DNA of 64,000 nucleotides, taken from assembly GCF_032854445.1 (NCBI RefSeq), contig NC_088307.1, positions 30,035,636 to 30,099,635 of the forward strand. Direction: 5' to 3'. Below, piece after piece: positions 36,205 to 46,402 of the stretch (positions are counted from its first letter, which is position 1; each line of letters begins with the position of its first letter). Made by a program: the position numbers and the translations under genes. A model generated the notes under the pieces. That model searched no databases. It saw only the letters and a program-made list of their open reading frames with translations, and was not told the origin of the DNA. Source of the stretch: Liolophura sinensis (lineage: Eukaryota > Mollusca > Polyplacophora > Chitonida > Chitonidae).

Positions 36205-39119
36205 CCTACATGTACAAGGGCAGAGGTGTGGTAAGGTTGAAAACTTCATGTACGAGGGCTGCGGTGTGGCAAGGTTAAAAACCATATGTACCTGGCCAAG
36301 TGTTTGGTGAAGTTGAAAACTACATGTACCAGGTCAGGGGTGTGCTAAGGGTAAAAAGTACATGTGTCAGGGCAGGCGTGTGGCAGGGATGAAAACTATA
36401 TGTACCAAGGCAGGTGTGTGGTAGGGTTGAAAACTACATGTGAAGGGGCAGGGGTTGAAAACTACATGTACGAAAGTGTGGCAGGTTGGGGGAAGGCTGA
36501 AAATTCCTGGTACCAGGACAGGGGAGTGGCATGGGTAAAAAGTTCATACACCAGGACAGGGGGTGTGGTAAGGATAAAAACTACATGTACCAGGGCAGGA
36601 GTGTGGTACGGTTAAAATTTACATCTACCAGATCAGGGGTGTGGAACGGTTAAAACCTCCATGTATGAAGGCACGGCAGGTTGGGGTAAAGTTAAAAACT
36701 TCATGTACCAGAGCAGAGGTGTAGTAAATTTAAAAATTACATGTACAGGTGCAGGGGTGTGGTAGAGATGAAAACTATATGTACCAGGGCAGGTGTGTGG
36801 TAAGGTTGAAAACTACATGTGAAGGGGAAGGGGTGTGGTAAGGTTGAAAACTACATGTACCAGAGCATGGCAGGTTGGGGGAAGGCTGAAAATTACATAT
36901 ACCAAAACAGGGGAGTGGCATGGCTAAAAAGTTCATACACCAGGACAGGGGTGTGGTAAGGATAAAAATTACACGTACCAGGGCAGGGATGTGGTTTGGA
37001 TAAAATTAACATTTACCAGCTCAGGGATGTGCAACGGTTGAAAACTTCATATATTAAGGCACGGCAGGTTAGGGGAAAGTTAAAAACTCCATGTACAAGG
37101 CCAGAGGAGTAGCAAGGTTAAAAACTATAAAAGACTGAAAACCACATGTACCAGGGAAGCGGTTCATAAGGCTTAAAACTACATATACCACAGCAGGGGT
37201 TGATAAGACTGAAAACTACATATACCAGGGCAGGGGATGGTAAGACTGAAAACTACATATGCCACAGAAGAGGTTGGTAAGGCTGAATATTACATATACC
37301 ACAGCGGGGGGTGGTAAGACTGAAAACTACATTTACCAGGACAGGGGATAGTAGAATTGAAAACTACATGTACCAGGACAGGGGTGTGGTAAGGTTAAGA
37401 ACTACATTCACCAGGGTAGGAGTGTGGAAAGGTTAAAAATTACATGTACCAGGGCACTAGTGTGGTAAAGTTAAAAACTACATGTACCAGGGCAGAGGTG
37501 TGGTAAGGCTAAAAAATATAAGGACCAGGCTAGGGTCCGGTAAAGTTAAAAACTACATGTACGGGTGCAGGGGGTGGTACGGATAAAAACTTTATGTACC
37601 AGGGCAGGTGTGTGGTAAGGTTGAAAACTACATGTGAAGGGGAAGGGGCGTGGTAAGGTTGAAAACTACATGTACCAGAGCATGGCAGGTTGGGGGAAGG
37701 CTGAAAATTACAAATACCAAAACAGGGGAGTGGCATGGGTAAAAAGTTCATACACCAGGACAGGGGTGTGGTAAGGATAAAAATTACACGTACCAGGGCA
37801 GGGGTGTGGTTTGGATAAAATTAACATCTACCAGATCAGGGATATGCAACGGTTGAAAACTTCATATATTAAGGCACGGCAGGCTAGGGGAAAGTTAAAA
37901 ACTCCATGTACAAGGCCAGAGGAGTAGCAAGGTTAAAACTATATGTACCGGTGCAGGGGTGAAGTGAAGTTAAAAACTACATATACCAGGGCAGGGTTAA
38001 AATCTACATATACCAGGGCAGGTGTGTTGTAAGACTGAAAACTACATATATCAGGGAAGAGGGTCATAAGGCTTAAAACTACATATACCACAGCAGGGGT
38101 TGATAAGACTGAAAACTACATATACCAGGGCAGGGGATGGTAAGACTCAAAACTACATATACCAAGGCAGGGGTGTGGTAAGGCTGAAAACTACATATAC
38201 CACGGAAGAGGTTGGTAAGGCTGAAAACTACACATACCACGGCAGGAGATGGTAAGATTCAAAACTACATATCCCAGGGCAGGGGTGTGGTAAGACTGAA
38301 AAATTGAAGAGGTTGAAGAGGTTCAAGAGGTTGGTAAGGCTAAAACTACATATACCACAGCGGGGGTTGGTAAGACTGAAAATTACATATACCACGGCAG
38401 GGGATGGTAAGATTCAAAACTACATATCCCAGGGCAGGGGTGTGGTAAGACTGAAAAATACATATACCACGGAAGAGGTTGGTAAGGCTCAAAAACTACA
38501 TACACCACGGAAGAGGTTTGTAAGGCTGAAAACTACATATACCAGAGCAAGGGTTGGTAAGACTGAAAACTATATTTACCAGGGCAGGGGATAGTAAGAC
38601 TGAAAACTACCTGTACCAGGACAGGAGTGTGGAAAGGTTAAAAATTACATGTACCAGGGCACTAGTGTGGTAAAGTTAAAAACTACATGTACCAGGGCAG
38701 AGGTGTGGTAAGGCTAAAATTATAAGGACCAGGCTAGGGTCCGGTAAAGTTAAAAACTACATATACCGGTGCAGGGGTGTGATACGGATGAAAACTATAT
38801 GTACCAAGGCAGTATATGGTAGGGCTGAAAACTACATATACCACGGAAGAGGATGGTAAGGCTGAAAACTACATATAGCAGGGAAGAGGTTGGTAAGGCT
38901 GAAAACTACATATACCAAAGCAGGGGTTGGTAAGACTCAAAACTACATATACCAAGGCAGGAGATGGTAAGACTCAAAACTACATATATCAGGGCAGTGG
39001 TGTGGTAAGGCTGAAAACTAGATACCAAGGCATGGGATAATTATTCTGAAAACTACATATACCACGGAAGAGGTTGGTAAGGCTAAGAAGTACATGTACC
39101 AAGGAACAGGTTGGTAAGG
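36205..39119. repeat. Minisatellite of about 37 bp, left arm
   Basis: About 78 tandem units with the core AAAACTACATGTACCAGGGC followed by AGGGGTGTGGTAAGGTTG. Unit length varies between about 34 and 39 bp. The TACATATACC and TACCACGGAAGAGG variants cluster at the right. A block around 36770-37130 recurs almost exactly at 37570-37940 (about 810 bp offset). The array is cut at 39119 by the Polinton and resumes at 56016 with the same unit. ORFs here are artefacts. Confidence 0.93.
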
Positions 39120-39252
39120 AGTAGTATACAGAGTATAGGTTCTGGCGCACCCTCCACTTGGGGCCCTCCCCATAACAAATAGAGGCTCCCAACCCCCATT
39201 CCCTGAACACCCTCCCCCTAGCAAATAGGGGCTTCCAGCCCCATCTCGTGGC
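39120..39252. repeat. Polinton left inverted terminal repeat
   Basis: Begins AGTAGTATACAGAGTATAGG and ends CCCCATCTCGTGGC. Aligned with the complement of 55884-56015 I count four substitutions and one single-base length difference (a G run). Confidence 0.95.
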
Positions 39253-39325
39253 AATAGGGGCTCTATGGCGGCTGTCGAAATTTTTTATTAGGGAAATCGG
39301 TGTCATTAGGTATAAGACGCATACA

Positions 39326-39841
39326 ATGAATCATCATCAAAAAGCACGAGCACTATGGGAGGAGTATGAGACGCTCATAGGTGTGCGGCCCTAGTACCCA
39401 CGGTCCCGCATTGCCTTAAAAGAATTGCAGGGGTTCCTCGACAGGTATAGAACGGCTGGGAAGCAAGACAACAAGAACTCAACAAGTAACGAGGAGTTGA
39501 ATGAAGTGATAGGTGGAATGCAGGGTGAAAAGAAACTGCAAGGCAACAACATGCCCAAGGGTCGCAATAATTGTCGGTGGCTTCTCATCGCTACCACAGA
39601 GCTCTGTGGTAAGAGATGTCTGGGGGAGTACTGCGGGGTTCACCTATACCGTCTGCGGAAGGGTCCTGGCACCCAGCCATGTATTAGCTGTGGTCGGGGC
39701 GTTAAAAAACGATTTCGGCTTGGATGGCCTGCGGACATAATAGGGTCCAGACGAGTGAAAGGAAGCGGAGGCTCAAGGCTTTCTTGGACGAGTTCAAACG
39801 GCTGGCGGCTATCGAAATTTACAATTAGAGAGTCGGTGTAA
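39326..39841 (+). pseudogene. Small helical N-part fused in frame to a Cys-rich zinc-binding protein, one stop
   Basis: The ATG at 39326 starts MNHHQKARALWEEYETLIG. A TAG at 39392 interrupts, then the same frame continues through a charged helical stretch (ALKELQGFLDRYRTAG, NEELNEVIGGMQGEKK) and reaches MPKGRNNCRW at 39551. From there it encodes a cysteine-rich domain (ELCGKRCLGEYCGVHLYRLR and CISCGRG), which looks like a small zinc finger of the CxxxC/CxxH type. It may be two genes in one frame, with the internal ATG at 39551 being the start of an intact 96-codon zinc protein. The C-terminal part (after about 39740) looks frame-shifted. Role unknown; such small zinc proteins in virus-like elements often act in transcription or packaging, which is inference. 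Confidence 0.6.
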
Positions 39842-39871
39842 TTAAGTATAACGCAGATATCGGCGCGTACC

Positions 39872-40015
39872 ATGAATCACCAACAAAAGGCCAGAGCACT
39901 TCGGGAGGAGTTTGAGGCGCTCCTAGGTGTGCGGCCTAAGTACCCACGGTCCCGCATTGCCTTGGAAGAACTGCAGGGGATCCTCGACAGGCATAAAACG
40001 GCTGTGGCTGAGTGA
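39872..40015 (+). CDS. Second copy of the small helical protein, short
   Basis: A 47-residue ORF beginning MNHQQKARALREEFEALLGV, nearly the same as the start of the upstream gene but without its stop. It ends at a TGA (40013). Sequence past the stop (to about 40150) still resembles the upstream copy (NFLSIEELDELLGG-like), so the ancestral protein was probably longer and this is a truncated remnant. Segment 39265-39540 is thus duplicated at 39795-40140, with only the second copy adjoining the polymerase. Function unknown; charged, helical, probably coiled-coil. Confidence 0.5.
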   Translation: MNHQQKARALREEFEALLGVRPKYPRSRIALEELQGILDRHKTAVAE

Positions 40016-40189
40016 AAGCGGCTGCAAGACAGCAAGAACCCCTGAAGTAACGAGGAGTTGAAGCAAGACAACAAAAACTTCCTCAGTATCGAGGAGTTGG
40101 ATGAATTGCTAGGTGGAATACAGGGTGAAAAGAAACTAGAATTCATTAACACCGGCAGGGTCTTAAGGAATCTCCTCCGGGTCTTTTAG

Positions 40190-43100
40190 ATGGACGTACC
40201 CAAAGGTGTTTGGACGGACCCCGTAGCCTTCTTAGAAGAAATTCGAGCCAGTATTCGCCAGAAGCTAGAAGAAGAGATCCGGGCACTCAACGGGGTTAAG
40301 TTCCAACTAGGCCTCAGGGTTCAGCTGCGAAAGACCCACGCCGATGGCAGTGAAGAGTATACCAGCCCAGTACTCCACAGCAAACAGGAGGCCCTCCTAG
40401 AGGTCGGTGACATTGATGGGGCTCTAGATAAGGCCTTCCCCACCATCCAGAAGGTGCTAGAATAATGGACGCAGTGAGGGTCAGGGTGGGCTGTAAATGG
40501 CGTGCATACACTCTGCCTTGATATTGCAAGGTATCAGCCGCTGAGAGGGGGGTCCTACATCCCCCTACCTGCAGCCGTGAGTAACAAGAAAGCAGTCATC
40601 AACGTGAAGAACGACGACTGCCTCCGATGGGCGCTCCGGTCTGCCTTATTTCCAGCCGCCAGGGACCCTGAAAGACCAACAAAGTATCAAGGATGGTCTT
40701 GACTTTAGGGGGGTCGACGCCCCCACACCTACCTCTCAGATCCCTAAAGTGGAGGAAAAAAACGGCCTCACCATCAACGTGTTCGGGTGGGACAAGGGCG
40801 TGATCGTGCACCGCCTCAGCAAGCAACCCGGCGACACGCCCCGAATCAATCTGCTGCTGATTGAGAAGGCAGGCAAATTCCATTATACGTGGATAAAAGA
40901 CCTCAATCGGCTCCTATACCAAGAAAGTAAGGCGCCAAATCGCAAACACTTCTGCGAGCGCTGCCTACACGGTTACAAAAGGGACGACCTGCTCGAAGCG
41001 CATAAGCCGAGGGATTGGCCAGACGGCGGTGAGGGTGGAGATGCCCCAGGAGGGGGAAAACAAGTTCTCCTTCCAGAACCACCACAAACAGCTACCGGCG
41101 CCGTTCATCATATATGCCGACTTCGAGGATCTGACCAAAAAGGTTGAAGGCCCGCCGCCCAGCCCCACAAAGAGCAGCATTCAAAAGACTCAGCACCACG
41201 AGCCCTCCAGTTACTGCTATGTTATGGTGCGTTGCGACGGCCACACAAAACGCCCCGTGGAATACAGAGGCCCTAACGCGACGGAACACTTCCTCAGAGC
41301 TCTCCAACAGGAGGAGCGGGAAATCAAAAATGTTTTAGCCAACCCTATAGCCATGAGGATGACTCCCCAAGACTGACAGGCCCACAACAACGCCACAACC
41401 TGTCGCGTGTGTGAGAAGCCTCTAGGCGTCGATTCTGTGCACGATCACTGCCATATCACCGGCAAGTACAGAGGCGCGGCCCATAACGTATGCAACCTAA
41501 GGTTGCGGCTGGGTCCCAAGACAGCCATACCGGTAGTCTTTCACAACCTACGGGGCTACGACGGGAACCTCCTGATGCAAGCCATAAGTAAGGTGGAGGG
41601 CCGCATCTCCTGCATCCCCAACAACACGGAAAAGTACATCCCCTTCTCGCTGGGGCAGCTCCGCTTCATCGACAGCTTTCAATTCTTACCGGCTTCCCTT
41701 AGCAATCTGGTAGAGACCAACAAACCTGAGGCTTTCCAGATCACAGCAAGGTATGAGCCTGCCGAAGAAAAACGTAAGTTACTCATGCGCAAGGGCGTCT
41801 ACCCCTATGAGTATATGGACTCCTGGGAGCGCTTCGACGAGTCCAGCCTCCCACCTTAAGAGGCTTTCTACAGTAAGCTCAAAGTCGGGGGCATTAGCGA
41901 TGAGGATTACATCCATGCGAAACAGGTATGGAAGGCATTTGACTGCACCAATCTGGGGGAATACACAGACCTTTACTGCCGCACAGACGTGCTCCTATTG
42001 GCTGATGTGTTTGATGCCTTCCGGAAGACTTGTTTACAGCAGTATGGATTGGACCCGGCTCACTACTTTACGGGCCCAGGTCTCTCGTGGGATGCGCTGT
42101 TGAAGAAGAGCGGGGTAGAGCTGGAGCTGTTGACCGACTATGACCAACATCTCTTCATTGTGAAGGGGTTGCGAGGAGGTATCTCCATGGTAAGTAAGCG
42201 ATACGCCAAAGCCAATAATCCGCAGGTGGAGGGATACAACCCCAAAAGTCCAAACAGCTACATCCAATACCTAGACGCCAATAATCTATATGGCTGGGCT
42301 ATGAGTCAGTTTCTTCCAACGGGCGGCTTCCAGTGGGTAGATGACGTGCGGCGTCTCGGCGAAACGATTGCTACCCAGCGCCGACGACAGTCCTTCCGGT
42401 TACATCCTCATGGTCGATTTAGAGTATCCGGCCGACCTACATAACGCACATAACGGCTACCCATTAGCCCCGGAGGGTCTGGTGGTCCAGAAGGAGTGGA
42501 TGTCAGACTATCAGCACTGCCTTCTCGGCAAGAAAGCGCCTACCGAGGTCGAAAAGCTGGTCCCCAACCTCCGCAACAAGGAACGGTACGTCCTGCACTA
42601 CCGGAACCTACAGCTGTTTCTATCTCTAGGAATGCGCCTTACAAAGGTTCACCGGGCCCTGAGATTGGCCCAGAGCCCTTGGATGGAACCCTATATCAGG
42701 ATGAACACCGAGCTCGAAAAACGGCCGCGAGTAAATTCGAGAAGGACCTGTAAGAGCTAATGAACAACCCGATCTTTGCAAAAAACCATGGAGAACCTTC
42801 GGAAACGTGTGGACGTTAAGCTGGTACGCTCTGGAGAAGACGACAAGCTCCGACGCTTGATAGCCAGCCCGAGCTTCGCACGGGCAAACATATTTGATTA
42901 TGACCTCGCAGCGATTCAGATGCACAACAGCCGTCTAGTCCTAAACCGACCTATCTACGTGGGCATGAGCATTCTAGATCTCTCAAAGCACCTGATGTAC
43001 GACTTCTACTACAACCACATGAAGGCCCAGTGCGGACAGCGCTGCCAGCTCCTCTACACTGACACGGATAGTCTGCTACTCGAGATTCAGACTGATGATG

Positions 43101-43552
43101 TTTATAGGGATATGGCTGAGAATGCAAACCTGTACTACACCTCAGATTACCCACAAGACCACCCCCTGCATAGCGTAGCAAATATGAAGGTCTTGGGGAA
43201 AATGAAGGACGAGTGCGCGGGGCTGCCGATCGCCGAATACATAGGTCTGCGTCCCAAGATGTACTCCATTCTGGAGGCCGGCGGAGCCAACATAAAGAAG
43301 GCCAAGGGCGTGAAAAAGAGTCTTGTGGAAAAGCACATCTGCCATAAACAGTACAAAGAGGCCCTCTTCGAGATAAAGATCTTCCGTCACGGTATGGACG
43401 TGCTGCGATCAGAGCGCCACCATATCTACGGACAGCACCTCCATAAGGTCTCACTGTCCCCCATCGATAGTAAGCGCTGGATCGCCGAAGATGGTGTCCA
43501 CACCCTGGCTTACAATTGGCTCACTGCACCCATGAACTCGCGCCCAGGATGA
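40190..43552 (+). pseudogene. polB: Protein-primed-type family B DNA polymerase with HNH-like module, broken
   Basis: About 1,100 codons. Landmarks in order: N-terminus MDVPKGVWTDPVAFL; a zinc-like pair HFCERCLHGY; exonuclease motif I IIYADFED (about 41113); a Cys/His module CRVCEKPL...HDHCHITGKYRG...CNLRLR (41401-41500) resembling endonuclease VII/HNH folds; exonuclease motif II HNLRGYDGN; motif A YLDANNLYGW (about 42270); LMNNPIFAK of motif B; motif C YTDTDSLLLE (43055) with both aspartates. It would replicate the element from a terminal-protein primer. Breaks: stops at 40463, 40475, 41374, 41857 and 42751, and frame changes near 40720, 41010, 42385, 42715 and 42782. The last codons (after LAYNW) read across the tail of the integrase gene, so the 3' end is rearranged. 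Confidence 0.92.
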
Positions 43553-43968
43553 ACTTGGAGAAGCTTCGGCCATCGAAGGGGTCCCCGCTTGTAAATGCGA
43601 GAGAGAGCATCAGCGACTTCTTTGGAATCTTTACTAGCCAGAGGTTCCGCCTCCTTGTAGCGAGAAGCGACATCAACAACTATCAGCACGTACTTATACA
43701 GCTTCCGGCCACGCCTATCATGTGGTAGAAATAGAAGATCGGCTTGGTGGATGTCATTCGGCGTGGAAACATCGAGCATGGGCCTCGGTATTTTTCTGGG
43801 ACGGGGCAAGTATATCTGCCAGATAGCCTGCTTTTTCAGCCAGGCCCGGACCACATCTTCGGAGACTTTAGCCGCAGTGGCAAGTTTCTGGATGGCCGCG
43901 CCGCCCTTCCAGTACTCACGAGGGCTGTAGTAGATATTTGCCAGGCGAGCAGACACCTTACTAGCCAT
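43510..43968 (-). pseudogene. int: Retroviral-type integrase, truncated and catalytically altered
   Basis: From the ATG at 43968: helical N-terminal region (PREYWKGGAAIQKLATAAKV), a linker, then the RNase H-fold core with HQADLLFLPHDRRGRKLYKY (first catalytic D) and VDVASRYKEAEPL. The conserved second aspartate site reads QVHPGREFMG, with H (CAT) where D is expected, and a TAA follows 8 codons later. The final third, including the catalytic glutamate and any chromodomain, is absent. It lies tail to tail with, and overlapping, the polymerase ORF, suggesting a deletion fused the two 3' ends. The product would have inserted the element. Family assignment is firm, and activity is excluded in this copy. 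Confidence 0.88.
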
Positions 43969-44124
43969 GTCATCAAGGTATTCTAGCAGCCCTCTAACAG
44001 ATTTGCGACGAAAAAGATGTTAATCGTCGCGGCATATTTGCCTGCGCGGAACCACCTCACTACTAAGATCGTGCCTGCCATACGGCTAGGAGCTCGATGG
44101 CGAGTCCGGCACAGTCAGTTCGGA

Positions 44125-44574
44125 TTACTTGGTGAGTTTTGCGATTGCGTAACTCAAACCCCCAACCACACACATTCCCAGGATGACGAAGGTCATCTCG
44201 CGGTGTTTTTGATCTTCACTAGGCACATAGAAATCGGAGAGCTGTGGCTTTGTGCCCAGCAGCGCGTCACGTGCATCGCGTGTAAGAGTTTTGCCCGTGA
44301 CCCTAGAATACTCGCGGATTGCAGCGTCGACATCCCGGAACGTTTGGACTGCGTTGCCCTGGCGGTGGAGTTCATCGTTGATCCAGTCCAAGCGCTCAGT
44401 GTGCTATCGGGCTCATTTTTCCTGGGCGGCTTGGAGCTGCTCTACAGCGCGGTCATGGCGCCTCTGCTCTTCGTCGACACCGAAACTCCTCAGCATCGAA
44501 AACATATAGCTGCTCTCGCTGAAGACCAAAGCGTTTACGAGGGCGCCGCCCATCATCATTGCGATGGAACCCAT
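44125..44574 (-). pseudogene. Small two-TM protein with charged middle, two stops
   Basis: The ATG at 44574 opens a hydrophobic N-terminus (MGSIAMMMGGALVNALVF), followed by a charged helix (EEQRRHDRAVEQLQAAQEK), then TGA and TAG stops a few codons apart (about 44400-44412). The frame continues as DWINDELHRQGNAV through REYSRVTGKTL and SEDQKHREM to a C-terminal membrane helix (TFVILGMCVVGGLSYAIAKL). Uninterrupted it would have about 148 residues. Two membrane anchors around a coiled stretch and its place in the minus-strand block suggest a virion membrane or assembly protein, which is inference. The 3' part alone (44391-44125) is an open 88-codon frame. Confidence 0.6.
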
Positions 44575-44576
44575 TA

Positions 44577-44816
44577 CTACTGGATTATATTGGGAGGAAG
44601 GAGCCCTTGTTTAATTAGCAGGTCCTTCGAAAACATGGCCAGGCCTACATCTGCAATGACCATGCCGACGTCACGGGGTGTTAAGTCCAGCTTCGGGAGG
44701 GCTCCTTTCAGGAACATCTTACCGAGACGAGCGTACCCAGTAGACAGGAGAGAGACCACAGCGGCGTGGTAGGCCGCGTTGACTAGCACTTTTCCGTCAC
44801 CGGGTGGAGTAGACAT
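44577..44816 (-). CDS. Small hydrophobic protein, intact (79 aa)
   Basis: The ATG at 44816 gives MSTPPGDGKVLVNAAYHAA, a hydrophobic stretch (AVVSLLSTGYARLGKMFLKGAL), then DVGMVIADVGLAMFSKDLLI and KQGLLPPNIIQ. The two amphipathic or membrane-prone helices suggest a small membrane-associated virion protein. The next gene starts 2 bases after its stop, and its own start overlaps the end of the preceding small ORF, consistent with a compact minus-strand gene block running from the capsid candidate to the integrase. No known domain recognised. Confidence 0.65.
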   Translation of the reverse strand: MSTPPGDGKVLVNAAYHAAVVSLLSTGYARLGKMFLKGALPKLDLTPRDVGMVIADVGLAMFSKDLLIKQGLLPPNIIQ

Positions 44817-45012
44817 GCTGCTCTATATAGAAAGGGTTGCGACGTGTATTGAAATGGGGATTCTTTTCTTGCGGCGTGATATCTTTTTGCGGCGTAATAT
44901 CTGCACCTCGTGCATGTGCTATATAGCGGCTGCGCCACCCGCGTAGCAACCCAAGCACTGCAAGGCTGCCAACGCTTAATAACGCCAGGGCGCCCTCCAG
45001 TGGGTGATTTAG
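44797..45012 (-). CDS. Possible small membrane/basic protein without clear start
   Basis: An open minus-strand frame beginning at the stop codon of the preceding gene: LNHPLEGALALLSVGSLAVL (one membrane helix), then RGWRSRYIAHARGAD and RRNPFYIEQHVYSTR before TGA at 44799. It overlaps the next gene's ATG by about 20 nt in another frame. No ATG is visible at the expected place, so the start is lost, unusual, or the ORF is accidental. The hydrophobic-then-basic layout and tight junctions favour a real gene. Confidence 0.38.
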   Translation of the reverse strand, partial: LNHPLEGALALLSVGSLAVLGLLRGWRSRYIAHARGADITPQKDITPQEKNPHFNTRRNPFYIEQHVYSTR

Positions 45013-45341
45013 TGTGCATTCGTAGAATCCGGTTCCTTCGCAAAATCTGTGGCTCCCCCCTCCTTTGTAGAATCCGGTTCCTTCGGCTGTTTCTTGGTGG
45101 AATCAGCTGCGCCAAGCAAAGCAGCCTTTGCCTCGCGCAGCTCGTCCTTGAGCTTTTCAGCCTTGGCCTTTCTCGCTGCAGCACCCGCTCGACCCGCAGC
45201 GACTTTTTTGGGATTCTTCGCAGGGCCGTCATTCGTAGAATCCGCTGTCACCCCCTCCGCTTCTATCGGGCCTTCCGGATTCGTTGTACTCATGTTCCTC
45301 TGGATCATACGGCTCATTTCTAGGAGAGCAGTGGTGTTCAA
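45009..45341 (-). CDS. Ala/Lys-rich basic protein, intact (110 aa)
   Basis: Start at 45341 (MNTTALLEMSRM) or at the internal ATG at 45290 (MSTTNPEGPIEAEG). The sequence is rich in A, K, E and R, with AAGRAGAAARKAKAEKLKDE forming a predicted long helix. The tetrapeptide DSTN/DSTK is repeated at least five times, especially in the C-terminal third (ADSTKKQPKEPDSTKEGG). The repeats look like a small internal expansion. A basic, low-complexity protein in a capsid gene block may be a DNA-binding core protein; this is inference from composition only. Confidence 0.55.
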   Translation of the reverse strand: MNTTALLEMSRMIQRNMSTTNPEGPIEAEGVTADSTNDGPAKNPKKVAAGRAGAAARKAKAEKLKDELREAKAALLGAADSTKKQPKEPDSTKEGGATDFAKEPDSTNAH

Positions 45342-45438
45342 ATGAGCAGTGCTCAGCTGTGGTCAGCGCCATGGTTAACGGTGCTAAGTACTTACCATAG
45401 CAGTAGTATAGCCAGCAGCTAGCACTGCTGAGCGCCTG

Positions 45439-45831
45439 TTAAACAAATGGGTCGGTGGCGAGCTGTGCCATGAGTATTGTTCGATTCTCGGGTGGAATTG
45501 GTAGGAGCCAGCTGGCCGCCCTTACATATGGTCTCAAGAACATACCTCCGAGACCGTTAAACATCCGTGCACCGAGCTTAGCCTCGTACTGGGAGTACAG
45601 CGTTTCAACGTCTTCGTCGCTCATGGCGTCGATCTCAGCGGCTGTTACGTCTTTTCCCAGATATTGCTTGGCCTGCCCACCCACGGCAAGTGCCGCCAGT
45701 CTATCCCTGAGCTGCCGTGCATCATCTTGTTGACTGGGGTCGGGCTGTTGGCTTCGGCCGGGCTGTTGGCTTCGGTCGGGCTCCTCCTCTGCGCCCAGAA
45801 TCTCGTCTATTATAAGCTCGTCGGTATCCAT
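45439..45831 (-). CDS. Acidic/helical protein of the capsid block, intact (130 aa)
   Basis: The ATG at 45831 gives an acidic start (MDTDELIIDEILGAEEEPD), then a tandem low-complexity linker (RSQQPGRSQQPDPSQQDD), a helical segment (ARQLRDRLAALAVGG) and a C-terminal domain with DVTAAEIDAMSDEDVETLYS and GARMFNGLGGMFLRPYVRAAS, ending LATDPFV. It begins 27 bp after the ATPase gene. The DAMSDEDVETLYSQYEAKLG part could be a small folded domain, and the following hydrophobic stretch may bind membrane or capsid. No known family recognised. Confidence 0.65.
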   Translation of the reverse strand: MDTDELIIDEILGAEEEPDRSQQPGRSQQPDPSQQDDARQLRDRLAALAVGGQAKQYLGKDVTAAEIDAMSDEDVETLYSQYEAKLGARMFNGLGGMFLRPYVRAASWLLPIPPENRTILMAQLATDPFV

Positions 45832-45857
45832 GCTTCATTGGAAAGGGGCGCCTAGGT

Positions 45858-46402
45858 CTAATATATAATCTTAGATGTGCCGGACGTATCAGTCATTAGC
45901 AGGAGCTTAGAATGCGGATTGTTCTTGAGCTTCTGTCGGACCTCTGCCTTTTCGCTCACGGCCTCGATGATGTGGTTCTTCTCCAGGCATTCGTTGAATG
46001 AGTGCCGATCTTTGCAGTGGAATAAAGCCACTCATCTTGTCTGCTCGCGAAAGTCTTTGAGGACGGCTTTGTATTTCTGAGTGAGGACCCAGACGCTTTG
46101 CTTTGCATGACGGTGATGTATAGGGTGAGCTCCCCCTCGAACAATCTGTAGAAAGCTCTCAGACAGTCGTTGAGCCGCTCGCCGGGGTCAAAACAATAGA
46201 CCTCAGGGTCAGACAGTATCCATCGCCGCCGGTACGCCTCGTTACGCCTAAGAGTGGGGCACAGGATCACAATGTGATGAAAGAAACCGCGGAAAGGGCC
46301 CTCAAGCAGGTCCAGCACGAAGACTGTTTTGCCGCAGTTCGTCTGCCCACAGATAATCGCGCAGTGAGCATCATCAATAAAGCGCGCTAAAGAATCTACC
46401 AT
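45858..46402 (-). pseudogene. Packaging-type ATPase (FtsK/A32-like), broken
   Basis: The ATG at 46402 starts MVDSLARFIDDAH, then the Walker A loop IICGQTNCGKTVF, then HHIVILCPTLRRN. ELTLYI near 46125 is where a Walker B strand would be expected, but the acidic pair is not clear, probably because the frame changes about there. A later frame carries VLTQKYKAVLKDF, meets a TGA and continues through HSFNECLEKNHIIEAV to a TAG at 45858. Size (about 180 codons) and position directly downstream of the capsid candidate fit the genome-packaging ATPases of Polintons. One frameshift and one stop inactivate it. Its start overlaps the end of the preceding gene by about 29 nt. Confidence 0.8.

Noticed and set aside
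38304-38594. Lys/Arg/Thr-rich ORF in the 37-bp array
   Set aside because: Encoded by minisatellite units; frame openness follows unit length, not selection.
44017-44772. Plus-strand ORF of 251 codons
   Set aside because: Antisense shadow of the small minus-strand genes at 44125-44816; no domain pattern.
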